Made by a program: the position numbers and the translations under genes
DNA from: HXMU1420-2 sp034670145
Lineage (GTDB): Bacteria; Pseudomonadota; Alphaproteobacteria; Rhodobacterales; Rhodobacteraceae
Length of the DNA stretch: 64,000 nt
Assembly: GCA_034670145.1 (NCBI GenBank)
Contig: JAXMOA010000001.1
Location: 434,001-498,000, forward strand
Reading direction: 5' to 3'
Notes under the pieces: model-generated
Databases searched by the model: none
What the model was told of the DNA's origin: nothing
Seen by the model: the letters and a program-made list of their open reading frames with translations, nothing else
In this document: piece after piece, positions 35,083-43,422 of the stretch
How positions within the stretch are numbered: the first letter of the stretch is position 1
Layout: each line of letters starts with the position of its first letter

Positions 35083-35664
35083 TTAGCGGCCAAAGGCGCT
35101 GTTTGGCACCCACGACAGTTTTTGACCGTTTTTCGCCCAGCGCATCATCAGGCAGGAGGTCGAGTATTTCTGGAAATAGGAGACTTGCAGCGGGTACCAG
35201 CCCGCCTGGGGCACGTCGACTTCCATGATCACATTGCCCTGGCAGCCCTGACGGGTGGAGAAATAGCCCACACGCTGGCCGGAAATACGGGCGTCCACGC
35301 CGTCGTTCGACCAGACCTCGATCTGGTAGATGCCGGGCGAGTCGAATTTGATATAGCCGCGAATATCGGCGGCGACGTTGTAAGGCTTGGGATAGGTGAG
35401 GACGGGATCGCCGTCATTGGTGTCGCGGTAATCCAGGCCGCGCAGAGGTTTGCCCGGTTTGGCCCCCGAGGACAGCATGGATTTTGCGGCGCTGAGGGTT
35501 TGAATCTTGGCTGGTGGTGGTCCGGCGTAGGCGTAGCTGACGGACAGACCTTTTTTAAATCCCGACTGTTTGCTTGCCGGTGTCAGTTTGGCTGGCGCGG
35601 CGGCAACCGCTGTGGCGAGAGCGAGGCTTAGTACCATCGCGGCCCCTGCAACAAAACGCTTCAT
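35083..35664 (-). CDS. Secreted PA14-like domain protein
   Basis: 193-aa exported protein. A signal peptide (about 1-23, ending AAA) precedes a single beta-sandwich resembling the PA14 domain: RGYIKFDSPGIYQIEVWSNDGVDARISGQRV, then GWYPLQVSYFQKYSTSCLMMRW. PA14 domains usually bind carbohydrate. Two cysteines (GCQG and TSCL) could form a disulfide. GGGAG lies 8 nt before the ATG. It is monocistronic with a strong terminator. Family assignment is by pattern, so the function is only a suggestion. Confidence 0.72.
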   Translation of the reverse strand: MKRFVAGAAMVLSLALATAVAAAPAKLTPASKQSGFKKGLSVSYAYAGPPPAKIQTLSAAKSMLSSGAKPGKPLRGLDYRDTNDGDPVLTYPKPYNVAADIRGYIKFDSPGIYQIEVWSNDGVDARISGQRVGYFSTRQGCQGNVIMEVDVPQAGWYPLQVSYFQKYSTSCLMMRWAKNGQKLSWVPNSAFGR

Positions 35665-35894
35665 CAAAAAGCTCCCTATGACTTGTCCGCATTCTGGTGC
35701 GGCCATGAAATGAATCCCCAGGTCAGACTAGGTCGCTTCGGAACGAGCGGCAAGACAAAGCTCTGATTACTGCGATTGGGCCTGTTGGATTGGGCCTGTG
35801 AGATTGAACCTGTGCGCTTGACCCGGCGGGGGCGGATCGACTTTAGTCACAGTTCAGATTGGTTCGGCATGCTGCCGGGACCGGGGGAATCGAC

Positions 35895-36968
35895 GTGCCA
35901 AAGCTAACCTATCAGATAACGCGGGAAATTTTGCGGTTTGAGGGGCAATCGCGGGTCGCCTATTGGCGGCGATTTTCCATGCTGTTGGCCCTGGCGGTGA
36001 TTATTGCGACGATGGGTTTGATCCGCAATTCGGGGGCGGTTGTGATTGCGGCGATGTTGATTGCGCCGTTGATGACGCCGATTCTGGGGATTGCCGCAGC
36101 TTTGGTCACCGGGCGGGCCCAGCGCACGATGCTGTTGTTGCTGAGCGTTTTGGGCGCGGCGGCGATGAGTGTTCTGCTGGCGTGGCTATTGGTGTTTGTG
36201 GCGGATTTTCCGCGTGGGATTCTGATACCCGAGCAGGTGCTGGCGCGGACCGATCCGGGGATCGAGGATCTGGTGATCGCCTTGGCCTCTGGCGTGGCGG
36301 GGGCTTATGTGCAGATCAACCGATCCGAGATCAGCCTGTTGCCTGGCGCGGCGATTGGGGTGTCTTTGGTGCCGCCTCTGGCGGCGGCGGGGGTCTTGCT
36401 TTATTTTGGGGAACCGTGGTCGGCCTATGAGGCTTTGCTGCTGTTTGTGACAAACCTGGCGGCGATCGTTTTGTCCGCCAGTGCGGTTTATGTGGTGTCA
36501 GCCTCGGGTGCGGCACGGCGGCGGTGGCGGGCGCGGTTTGCGCGGATGACAGTTGGGTTGACGGCGATGTCGCTGGTGTTTTGCCTGGTGGTCTATCAGT
36601 TGGGCAAGGCCACGCTGGAACGCTACAACGAGGGGCATCTGGAGGAGCGGCTGGTCAGGGCTGTGCTGGACTGGGCCGATCCGGTGTCGATTGAGATCAT
36701 CCGGATGGAGGTCAAGCCGCATCGCAAACTGGCGGATTTGTGGTTGATCGTGGATCTGCCGCTGGATGCCGAGAACAAGGTCAGCAGTATCGCGGATCTG
36801 TTGCCAATAGAGCTGCGCGAGAGGCCGTTGCCGGATGTTCTGACCTCGGTTCTGGGGCCCGAGTATCGGGTGGCCATTCGTTATCAGACGCGGATTGCCG
36901 GGTTGATTGATCTGTCCACCGAGCGCACCACAACCGCGCCGGCGGTTGAGGATGTGGTGGGCGAATAG
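35895..36968 (+). CDS. DUF389 membrane protein
   Basis: 357-aa integral membrane protein of the DUF389 family. Characteristic text is GLIRNSGAVVIAAMLIAPLMTPILGIAAALVTG (about 43-75) and NRSEISLLPGAAIGVSLVPPLAAAGVLLYFG. About six to seven helices are followed by a soluble C-terminal region (about 240-357). Function of the family is unestablished. A GTG start at 35895 is chosen because GGGGGA lies about 9 nt upstream; the extended frame starts at a TTG at 35859 with no such site. Confidence 0.85.
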   Translation: MPKLTYQITREILRFEGQSRVAYWRRFSMLLALAVIIATMGLIRNSGAVVIAAMLIAPLMTPILGIAAALVTGRAQRTMLLLLSVLGAAAMSVLLAWLLVFVADFPRGILIPEQVLARTDPGIEDLVIALASGVAGAYVQINRSEISLLPGAAIGVSLVPPLAAAGVLLYFGEPWSAYEALLLFVTNLAAIVLSASAVYVVSASGAARRRWRARFARMTVGLTAMSLVFCLVVYQLGKATLERYNEGHLEERLVRAVLDWADPVSIEIIRMEVKPHRKLADLWLIVDLPLDAENKVSSIADLLPIELRERPLPDVLTSVLGPEYRVAIRYQTRIAGLIDLSTERTTTAPAVEDVVGE

Positions 36969-36992
36969 TCAAAGGGGTTGGCGGTACATGCA

Positions 36993-37018
36993 AAAGGCCG
37001 CCCCGGAGGACGGCCTTT
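36993..37018 (-). terminator. Terminator of rpsD
   Basis: An 8-bp stem AAAGGCCG / CGGCCTTT with a 10-nt loop lies 60 bp after the rpsD stop and is followed on the minus strand by TTGCATG; the stem itself ends in TTT. It could also act weakly for the convergent DUF389 gene. Confidence 0.65.
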
Positions 37019-37077
37019 GGTGTCTGTGGTGTGACGCGGCAGCAACGCTGCGCGCGTCTGAGCAGAGGGATCTCTGA

Positions 37078-37698
37078 TCAGTTTTTGGCGTAAAATTCGA
37101 CCACGAGGTTTGGTTCCATCATGACCGGGTAAGGCACATCGCCCAGCAGGGGGGTGCGCACGAATGTGGCGGTCATTTTGGAGTGGTCGGCGTCGATGTA
37201 ATCCGGCACGTCGCGCTCTGGCAGTTGGACGGCTTCGAGCAGCGCGGTCATTTGCTTGGAGCGATCCCGGACCTCGATCACGTCGCCTTCTTTGACGCGG
37301 TAGGATGGGATGTTCACGATCTTGCCGTTTACGCGCACATGTTTGTGGTTCACGAACTGACGGGCGGCGAAGACGGTTGGCACGAATTTGGCGCGGTAGA
37401 CGACGGCGTCCAGGCGGCGCTCCAGCAGGCCGATCAGGTTTTCACCGGTATCGCCTTTGACACGCTCGGCCTCGGAGTAGATGCGGCGGAACTGCTTTTC
37501 GGTCATGTCGCCGTAGTAGCCCTTGAGCTTTTGCTTGGCGCGCAGCTGGATGCCGAAGTCGGACAGTTTGCCCTTGCGGCGCTGACCGTGCTGGCCTGGG
37601 CCATATTCGCGGCGATTGACGGGAGATTTGGGGCGGCCCCAGATGTTTTCGCCCATGCGGCGGTCGATTTTGTACTTGGCAGACGTGCGTTTGGTCAC
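37078..37698 (-). CDS. rpsD: 30S ribosomal protein S4
   Basis: 206-aa ribosomal protein S4, which nucleates assembly of the small subunit. N-terminal TKRTSAKYKIDRRMGENIWGRP is the alphaproteobacterial form. The S4 RNA-binding domain is RRLDAVVYRAKFVPTVFAARQFVNHKHVRVNG. The GTG start at 37698 follows AAGGAG at about 8 nt, giving the expected length; an in-frame upstream ATG would add 15 unrelated residues. Stand-alone gene with its own terminator. Confidence 0.98.
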   Translation of the reverse strand: MTKRTSAKYKIDRRMGENIWGRPKSPVNRREYGPGQHGQRRKGKLSDFGIQLRAKQKLKGYYGDMTEKQFRRIYSEAERVKGDTGENLIGLLERRLDAVVYRAKFVPTVFAARQFVNHKHVRVNGKIVNIPSYRVKEGDVIEVRDRSKQMTALLEAVQLPERDVPDYIDADHSKMTATFVRTPLLGDVPYPVMMEPNLVVEFYAKN

Positions 37699-38032
37699 GG
37701 CTGATCTCCTTCTTTGGGTGCAGGTCCGCGAGAGTCCGGCCAAATTGCCGATGCGCCACGAGCGTGCAGTGAAGGGCGTTGTCCTCTTCCCGGATTTTGC
37801 CGGGATGACAGGCGGGTCCTTGCGGAGGCCACCAACACCAATGAAGGCGCGCTTATAGTGGTCTGGGGGTGGGTGTCAACACGCTGTGGCGTGCAAAGAT
37901 GCGGGCGGGCGGATTGGAGGCGGCGCGCCCTGGGGTGTGGGGCCCCTGCCCTGCCCTTTTGCGGGCCGAGAATGGGGCGGTGTTCGCCAATGCCCCGCCC
38001 TGATTGGCGCGCGGATGCATTGGCAATGTTTG

Positions 38033-38084
38033 CTGTGGCCATTGTCGTTGTGGCCATTTTCGTTGTGGCCATTGTCGCTGTGGC
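38033..38084. repeat. 15-bp tandem repeat, about 3.4 copies
   Basis: Unit YTGTGGCCATTKTCG repeats at 38033-38047, 38048-38062 and 38063-38077, with a 7-base partial copy to 38084. It ends just before the stop codon of the Hint-domain gene, in the 400-bp gap between that gene and rpsD. The rest of the gap (37699-38032) holds no gene that I can support. Confidence 0.85.
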
Positions 38085-38098
38085 GAGGCCCCCTGCGC

Positions 38099-39163
38099 TC
38101 AGGCGGCCTCGTGCAGGAGGATTGCGGCCTCGCTGTCGGTCAGATTGCGCCGGGCAAAGCTGCCGTAGCTGTGCGGGTCGCGGTCCAGTCCGGGGAACAG
38201 CCCGTCCAGGCGGATGCGGTCCGGTTCGCTGAGCTGGGACAGCAAGGCATTGGCGGGATGGAAGCTTTCGGTTTCGACGCCATTGGCCCAGATGATGTTG
38301 TGGCCGCTGAGCAGCAGGTGAATATATGTCACCTCGCGAATGTTCAGATCCTGACGGATGGTGTCGCCATTGACCATGCGCCCGGCCGAGACCAGCACTT
38401 CGGGCGTGTTGAACAGGGCCTGCGCCGAGGGCCCGCGTACCAGCATCCGGTGTTCGGGCGAGACCAGCAGCGATTGATCCGGCCGCTCAATCCCCAATGC
38501 GCCCGGAGATATCCGTATCGGACGCAGGTTGGGTTTGACGAACATGCGCGCACCTGTGATCCGGCGCCGGCCAATCCATGCGATTTGCTGCGGACCGTTG
38601 TCACGGCTTTGGACATAGTCGCCTTCGCACAGATCCTCGATGCAGACGGGGCCGTCCGGCGTCGAGATACGTGTGCCCGGGGTGAAACAGATCACGCCGC
38701 CATCAGCAGGTTCACCCGGAGCCCGCATCGGTCGGTCGAGTGTGACATGCACGATCCACAGATCGACGTTTGACGGGGGAATCTTGTCCAGGAACATCAA
38801 AAGCGGCCTTGCGCCCTGCCCCACGTCAATCACGGTCACTGTGTAGCTTTGCACCCCATCGGTCACCACAAAATGGCTGTCCAACAGTGGATCATCTATT
38901 TCCGGTCTTTCGAGGTTTGGCATATCTTTCACTGCCGCCCCAACCAGGCGCCGCACGCTGCGCGCCGCCCGTGTCCTCATACTTGTATCGTCACCAGCCT
39001 GGTCCAGCTGCCACAAGCCTTGCGGCCCATCCACTCGCACTACGTCGCCCGTCCATACCCAAGTTGCCCCAACCGCCAAAGACTCGGAAGGGGCGGGCCG
39101 GAGCCCGTCTACATACGTTTGTGACCAGGAAATGACGAACGTGCCGCTAAAGCCCGTCCCCAT
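38099..39163 (-). CDS. Hint-domain protein
   Basis: 354-aa protein with a Hint (hedgehog/intein) domain at about 155-300. The domain begins ICFTPGTRISTPDGPVCIEDL, with the splicing-type Cys, and includes SPEHRMLV (the block-B-like His) and ends HNIIWANGVETESFHPA. Such proteins are common in Rhodobacterales and may cleave themselves. No signal peptide is seen. The N-terminal 150 residues match no family I recognise. Confidence 0.85.
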   Translation of the reverse strand: MGTGFSGTFVISWSQTYVDGLRPAPSESLAVGATWVWTGDVVRVDGPQGLWQLDQAGDDTSMRTRAARSVRRLVGAAVKDMPNLERPEIDDPLLDSHFVVTDGVQSYTVTVIDVGQGARPLLMFLDKIPPSNVDLWIVHVTLDRPMRAPGEPADGGVICFTPGTRISTPDGPVCIEDLCEGDYVQSRDNGPQQIAWIGRRRITGARMFVKPNLRPIRISPGALGIERPDQSLLVSPEHRMLVRGPSAQALFNTPEVLVSAGRMVNGDTIRQDLNIREVTYIHLLLSGHNIIWANGVETESFHPANALLSQLSEPDRIRLDGLFPGLDRDPHSYGSFARRNLTDSEAAILLHEAA

Positions 39164-39261
39164 CTGCCTAATTCCTGCCTCGGTTCGTTTTTTTATTACT
39201 CAACAGTTAACAAAACCGATTCGATCTGAGAAGGCGTTTGTCAACCAAAGGCTGCAAAATT

Positions 39262-40245
39262 TCAAAACTGAAACTGAAGACGCACAGATCCGACTATTTG
39301 TTCAGCACGTTGGCCTTTGAATTCCTTGCCCATCCAGGTGGCCCCGTAAAAGACCGAGCGGCCATCGCCCTGCCAATGGAAACCGGCGCGAATTCGGTCG
39401 CGGCTGTCGGTCAGGTTATAGCCGCGGTTGGAGGGGAGGTAGACGCTGTCAAAGACCTTGGCCATGTCCGCGCCGAGCACAAAGCTGACGCCGGGGACCT
39501 CCTGGCGGACCACGCGGTAGCGGTTGCCTGTGAAGCTGTCGCGGGCCAGCAGTTCGTCCAAACCGAAGCTGCCCCAGGTGAAATCTGCGCCGACACGCAG
39601 GAGGCTTTCGTCACCGACGCGGAATTCTGCGAAGGGGCGCAGGCGCGAGGATGTACCCAAGGCAATGGGCTGGCCGACTTCGCCTGAGACGGTCGGGATG
39701 ATCTGGTTCTGGATTTGTCGGCTGAGCACGGCATTCGAGGGGATTGGCGCGCCAAAGATGTCGTGGAGCAGTTTCTGGATATGGTCCAGCTGGGTCTGGG
39801 GGCCAATCATGACGATGTCGCCGCCCAGGTTGAATTGGGTTTCACCCTGGCTCCAATGTGTGTGCAGGCCAAAGAACAATTGCCCGGCCCAGGGGCGGTC
39901 AGAGGGCACATAGGCGCGCAGATGTTCGGGGGTCATGATCTGGCCGCCGAACCGGAGTTCCAGCAGGTTGCCAAAGCTGGTGGGGGCCTGTCCCTGCCAT
40001 TCTTCCCAGGCCCAGGCGCGCGAGGCGCTGTAAGAGCCGCTGCGCCAGCGGTCTTTGCGATCGCCAAGGAAATCATTGGTGAACAGGCGGCCATGGCCGA
40101 CGTGACGTCGGTTGGAGGCTGGCGGAAACAGGGATTCGTCCAGCTCGGTCACGGGTTCGATTTTGGGTGTGTTGGCGAATTGCGCCAGCACGGGTGTGGT
40201 GATCAGCAGCCAACCGATTATGGCGGCCTGGAAACATCGCAGCAT
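39262..40245 (-). CDS. LpxR-like outer-membrane lipid A deacylase family protein
   Basis: 327-aa protein with a signal peptide (about 1-21, ending LAQ) and the DUF2219/LpxR fold. Visible are GRLFTNDFLGDRKDRWRSGSY near the N-terminus, SDRPWAGQLFFGLHTHWSQGE, and a C-terminal VRLQFQF ending in Phe, typical of an outer-membrane beta-barrel. LpxR removes the 3'-acyloxyacyl group of lipid A; the N-terminal N-D-x2-x-x-D-R positions resemble its active-site region. Activity here is inferred. Monocistronic. Confidence 0.82.
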   Translation of the reverse strand: MLRCFQAAIIGWLLITTPVLAQFANTPKIEPVTELDESLFPPASNRRHVGHGRLFTNDFLGDRKDRWRSGSYSASRAWAWEEWQGQAPTSFGNLLELRFGGQIMTPEHLRAYVPSDRPWAGQLFFGLHTHWSQGETQFNLGGDIVMIGPQTQLDHIQKLLHDIFGAPIPSNAVLSRQIQNQIIPTVSGEVGQPIALGTSSRLRPFAEFRVGDESLLRVGADFTWGSFGLDELLARDSFTGNRYRVVRQEVPGVSFVLGADMAKVFDSVYLPSNRGYNLTDSRDRIRAGFHWQGDGRSVFYGATWMGKEFKGQRAEQIVGSVRLQFQF

Positions 40246-40410
40246 GGGTGCCCCTGTCTATCTGTGCCCCCAGACGACAGATCGGGGGTACACTGCTGTT
40301 CTTTGGCTGACTAGTGCGTGGGGGCCACGCTGTTTGGAAATCTGTGGTTTTGGGGCCGGAAATTGGGGACAGAATGCACGAGGTCGGGAAGGAACTGTGC
40401 GGATAACAAA

Positions 40411-40436
40411 ATCGGCCGCCCCGGGGGGCGACCGAT
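40411..40436 (-). terminator. Hairpin after phoX
   Basis: A long GC-rich stem, ATCGG-C-CGCCCC against GGGGCG-A-CCGAT, with one internal mismatch and a tight loop, lies about 58 bp after the phoX stop. The minus-strand tail is TTTGTTATCC, so it is a moderate intrinsic terminator. Confidence 0.55.
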
Positions 40437-40493
40437 CTCTTGGGGGGCGGCCCGGTGATCTGACGATCCGGGCCGGACAAACCTGTGGGCGTT

Positions 40494-42386
40494 TTAGCCG
40501 ATCAGCCCGCCATCCTTGCGCGAGACCGCGATGATGGCCGAGCGGGGAACAGCATTGCCGCCTTCGGGCCAGTTGCTGTTGCCGCGTTCACCCGGGTGCT
40601 GGATGCCGACGAACATGGTGCGCCGGTCGGGCGACCAGGACAGGCCGGTGACTTCGCATTCTTTTGGTCCGACCAGAAAGCGGCGGATTTCACCGGTGAC
40701 CGGATCGGCGACGAGCATCTGGTTGTTGCCCTGTCCGGCGAAGTCTTCTTCGTTCTTGTAGTTGCCGTCTGTCTGGATCCACAGCAGCCCGTCGGAGGCG
40801 AATTTCAACCCGTCGGGCGAGTTGAACATATTGTCGGCGGTGATGTTATCGGATCCGGCTCTGGCATCATCATGCACGGTGGGGTTGCCGGCGATGACAA
40901 AGAGATCCCAGTCGAAACCGTCGGCGGTGTGGTCTCCGGCTGCGGGCCACCAGCGGACGATCTGGCCGTATTTATTGGCCTCGCGCGGGTTGGGACCGCC
41001 TGCGGGGGTGGCGTCACCACCGGCGTTGGGTTTGATGCCGCGGTTCTTGTTGTTGGTCAGGCAGCAGTAGACTTCGGCCGCGTTCGGATTGGCCGAGATC
41101 CATTCAGGGCGGTCCATCGTGGTGGCCCCGACGGCAGAGCCCGCCTGACGGGTGTGGATGCAGATTTCGGCCATGCTGGCCATGCCGGTGGTCTCTGGCG
41201 TCAGGGCCAGCCATTCGCCGGTGCCGTCATCGTGGAATTTGGCGACATAGAGCGCGCCCTTTTCCAGCAGGTCGGATGTATCGGCGCCGGGCGCATAGAC
41301 GCCTGCCGAAACGTAGCGGTACATGAACTCGCCCCGTTCGTCGTCGCCCATGTAGACCACGATGCGGCCGTCATTGTTGATCACGGCCTCGGCGTTTTCG
41401 TGTTTGAAGCGGCCCAGGGCCGTCAGTTTGCGAGGGGTCGAGGTGGGGTCTGTTGGGTCGATCTCGACCACATAGCCGGCACGGTTGGGTTCGTTGGGGG
41501 TTTTGGAGACGTCAAAGCGGTCGTCGATCTTGGCCCAGCCATAGCCCCAGTCCTTGGACGAAATTCCGTAGCGGGCCAGTTCGGGCGACACCTCATGCGC
41601 CTCGTCAGCGGCAGAGAAATAGCCGTTGAAATTTTCTTCGCAGGCCAGATAGGTGCCCCATGGGGTCTGGCCGTTGCCGCAGTTGTTCCAGGTGCCTTTG
41701 GACAGGGTGCCGGTTGGATCGGCGGCGGTCTTCATCAGGTCATGGCCCGCTGCGGGTCCGGTCAGCGCCATGTCGGTTTCCGGGGTGATGCGACGATTGA
41801 AGGGGCTGTCGAGCACCAGCGACCATGCACCATCCGTGTCCGCCAGCTCGATCACCGAGACGCCATGGGCCATCATGCCCTTGGCGATATCATCATCCGA
41901 TGCGGGTTTGCCATCCGGGTTGTTGCCCCAGAGGATGGCTCGGTTGGTGTATTCATTGTTCACGACCAGCAGGGTGTGACCATCGTAGAGAAAGATATCC
42001 TGACCGTCGGTATTGTCCCCAAACGCGCGGGCCTGCGTAGCGGCCGTGCCCCGGGTGGCCGGATCAAAAGCGGCGGCGTCGGACCAAAGCGGATCCCCCC
42101 AGCGCACCAGAACCTCAGATGTGTAACCCTCTGGCACCTGAACCGTATCTGCGGTCGAGGTTGGGATACCCTGAAACGCGAAACGGTCCGCTGCCGCCTT
42201 GGCCGACGTTGGCATAAGCGTGCTGCCCAAAGCGGCAACGCTGCCAAAGGCAAGCACGCCGCCCATCAGGCCACGGCGGGAAATCGCGGATTCAACAATA
42301 TCATCGAAGTCACATTCATCCGGGCGCGGTGAAATGATCTCATCGTAGTCGTCAAACGAGAGCGGTTCGTCGTTATGGCTGGTCAT
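40494..42386 (-). CDS. phoX: PhoX-family alkaline phosphatase
   Basis: 630-aa Tat-exported phosphatase. The twin-arginine motif SRRGLMGG (about 36-43) is set about 35 residues in, as in other PhoX proteins, and is followed by a hydrophobic stretch ending AKAA. The DUF839 propeller contains LACEENFNGYF, GRFKHENAEAVINNDGRIVVYMGDDERGEFMYRY and the FNSPDGLKF metal-site segment. PhoX releases phosphate from organic esters in the periplasm using Ca and Fe. AGGA lies 8 nt before the ATG. Phosphate-starvation control is expected; a weak Pho-box-like element lies upstream. Confidence 0.93.
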   Translation of the reverse strand: MTSHNDEPLSFDDYDEIISPRPDECDFDDIVESAISRRGLMGGVLAFGSVAALGSTLMPTSAKAAADRFAFQGIPTSTADTVQVPEGYTSEVLVRWGDPLWSDAAAFDPATRGTAATQARAFGDNTDGQDIFLYDGHTLLVVNNEYTNRAILWGNNPDGKPASDDDIAKGMMAHGVSVIELADTDGAWSLVLDSPFNRRITPETDMALTGPAAGHDLMKTAADPTGTLSKGTWNNCGNGQTPWGTYLACEENFNGYFSAADEAHEVSPELARYGISSKDWGYGWAKIDDRFDVSKTPNEPNRAGYVVEIDPTDPTSTPRKLTALGRFKHENAEAVINNDGRIVVYMGDDERGEFMYRYVSAGVYAPGADTSDLLEKGALYVAKFHDDGTGEWLALTPETTGMASMAEICIHTRQAGSAVGATTMDRPEWISANPNAAEVYCCLTNNKNRGIKPNAGGDATPAGGPNPREANKYGQIVRWWPAAGDHTADGFDWDLFVIAGNPTVHDDARAGSDNITADNMFNSPDGLKFASDGLLWIQTDGNYKNEEDFAGQGNNQMLVADPVTGEIRRFLVGPKECEVTGLSWSPDRRTMFVGIQHPGERGNSNWPEGGNAVPRSAIIAVSRKDGGLIG

Positions 42387-42419
42387 GAGTGTGTCCTTGG
42401 CTTGCTGGCAGAATCTGGC

Positions 42420-42438
42420 ATGAGACAGAATATGAAAG
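42420..42438 (-). promoter_or_regulatory. Possible Pho box upstream of phoX
   Basis: On the minus strand the sequence CTTTCATATTCTGTCTCAT lies 34-52 bp before the phoX ATG. It resembles two CTGTCAT direct repeats, but the repeat phase is 10 instead of 11 bp and each half has a mismatch. A tentative site only. Confidence 0.3.
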
Positions 42439-42700
42439 CGTCACGCACCGAAACGGGCGCGGCGACAGGCTAAACATTTATGGACCGCCTGTCTCAAAAT
42501 GATGACATCCTGGCAGCGGTCAACCGATTTTTCGCCGAAAAATCGTGGCGCGTCTGAACGCAACGGTGGGGCCGACAAAACCGGCGTGGCCGGACCACTG
42601 AACGTTCCGTAGAGGGGGTAACCAAGACAGAAAGACACCCGGGTTGCCGTAGACAATCATATGGTTAGTATCGTTTCAGGACAGTCAGGGAGGGGTCAAA

Positions 42701-43114
42701 ATGAACTTCGCAGCAGCAGTAAGTCATTGCTTTCGAAACTACATCACGTTTTCTGGTCGCGCCTCGCGGTCAGAATTCTGGTGGTTTACCCTGTTTATCT
42801 ATGGGGTCATGTTTGTCTTGTCGGCGATCGACATGTCACTTTTCGGCGAAACGCAAACGGTGGTGACGGACACCAGTGCAAGCGTTTCCTCCGAAACGGA
42901 GTTTTCGCCTTTGGCTTCGATTTTTGGGATCGTGACCGTCCTGCCGTACATCTCTGTGACTGTAAGACGGCTGCATGACACGGACCGTTCGGGGTGGTGG
43001 TATTGGTTGGCGTTGATCCCGCTCATCGGGATCATCGTTCTGATCGTCTGGTTCGCGACGAAGGGAAGTGACGGTCCAAATCGTTTCGGTGAGGATCCTT
43101 TGACCACGCGCTGA
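42701..43114 (+). CDS. DUF805 membrane protein
   Basis: 137-aa DUF805 protein, marked by YITFSGRASRSEFWWFTLF near the N-terminus, VRRLHDTDRSGWWYW and the final segment DGPNRFGEDPL. Three to four membrane helices. Function unknown. A GGGAGGGG sequence lies about 9 nt before the ATG. Last gene before the mobile island. The 314-bp gap to phoX (42387-42700) contains only promoter-type sequence. Confidence 0.88.
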   Translation: MNFAAAVSHCFRNYITFSGRASRSEFWWFTLFIYGVMFVLSAIDMSLFGETQTVVTDTSASVSSETEFSPLASIFGIVTVLPYISVTVRRLHDTDRSGWWYWLALIPLIGIIVLIVWFATKGSDGPNRFGEDPLTTR

Positions 43115-43422
43115 GTGATACGCGGAACTTCACGAACTCCACACTGAGCTATGGCGCAACAAACGATCTTGCTGGGTGGTTCGGCGGTGGTGCCGCCGGA
43201 CGAAAGTGTTTGATCCCATGGTGATACGCGCCACACGAAACGACCTTTCTCATAGATTTTAGCCCTTGTTTTTAGGCGGTTTCCGAAACTAGCGTCATAC
43301 TAAAGTGACTATCCGAGTCATAAAAGATGTCCTTTCGTTTTTAGAACGTCTGCGACAAGCCAGCCGCTGCTGCCGCGCGAAATTGGAAACACGCTAAAGA
43401 AGTGGTTATCAGTTTCTTTGGA
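43115..43422. other. Gap holding the probable left edge of the Tn7-like island
   Basis: This 308-bp stretch has no gene. GC-rich host sequence gives way to AT-rich sequence here. Short repeats are present: GTGATACGCG at 43116-43125 and 43220-43229, and the pairs TTGTTTTTAGG / TCGTTTTTAGA near 43266 and 43335. TGACT-atccg-AGTCA is an inverted repeat at 43306-43320. These could be TnsB-binding or end sequences, but I found no matching copy at the other side. Confidence 0.4.

Noticed and set aside
40485..42332. 615-codon open frame on the plus strand
   Set aside because: Antisense shadow of phoX; Val/Gly-rich, no motifs, no ribosome-binding site.
43306..43320. TGACT-N5-AGTCA as a transposon terminal repeat
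   Set aside because: No matching sequence was found at a plausible opposite end, so it cannot be called an element end.
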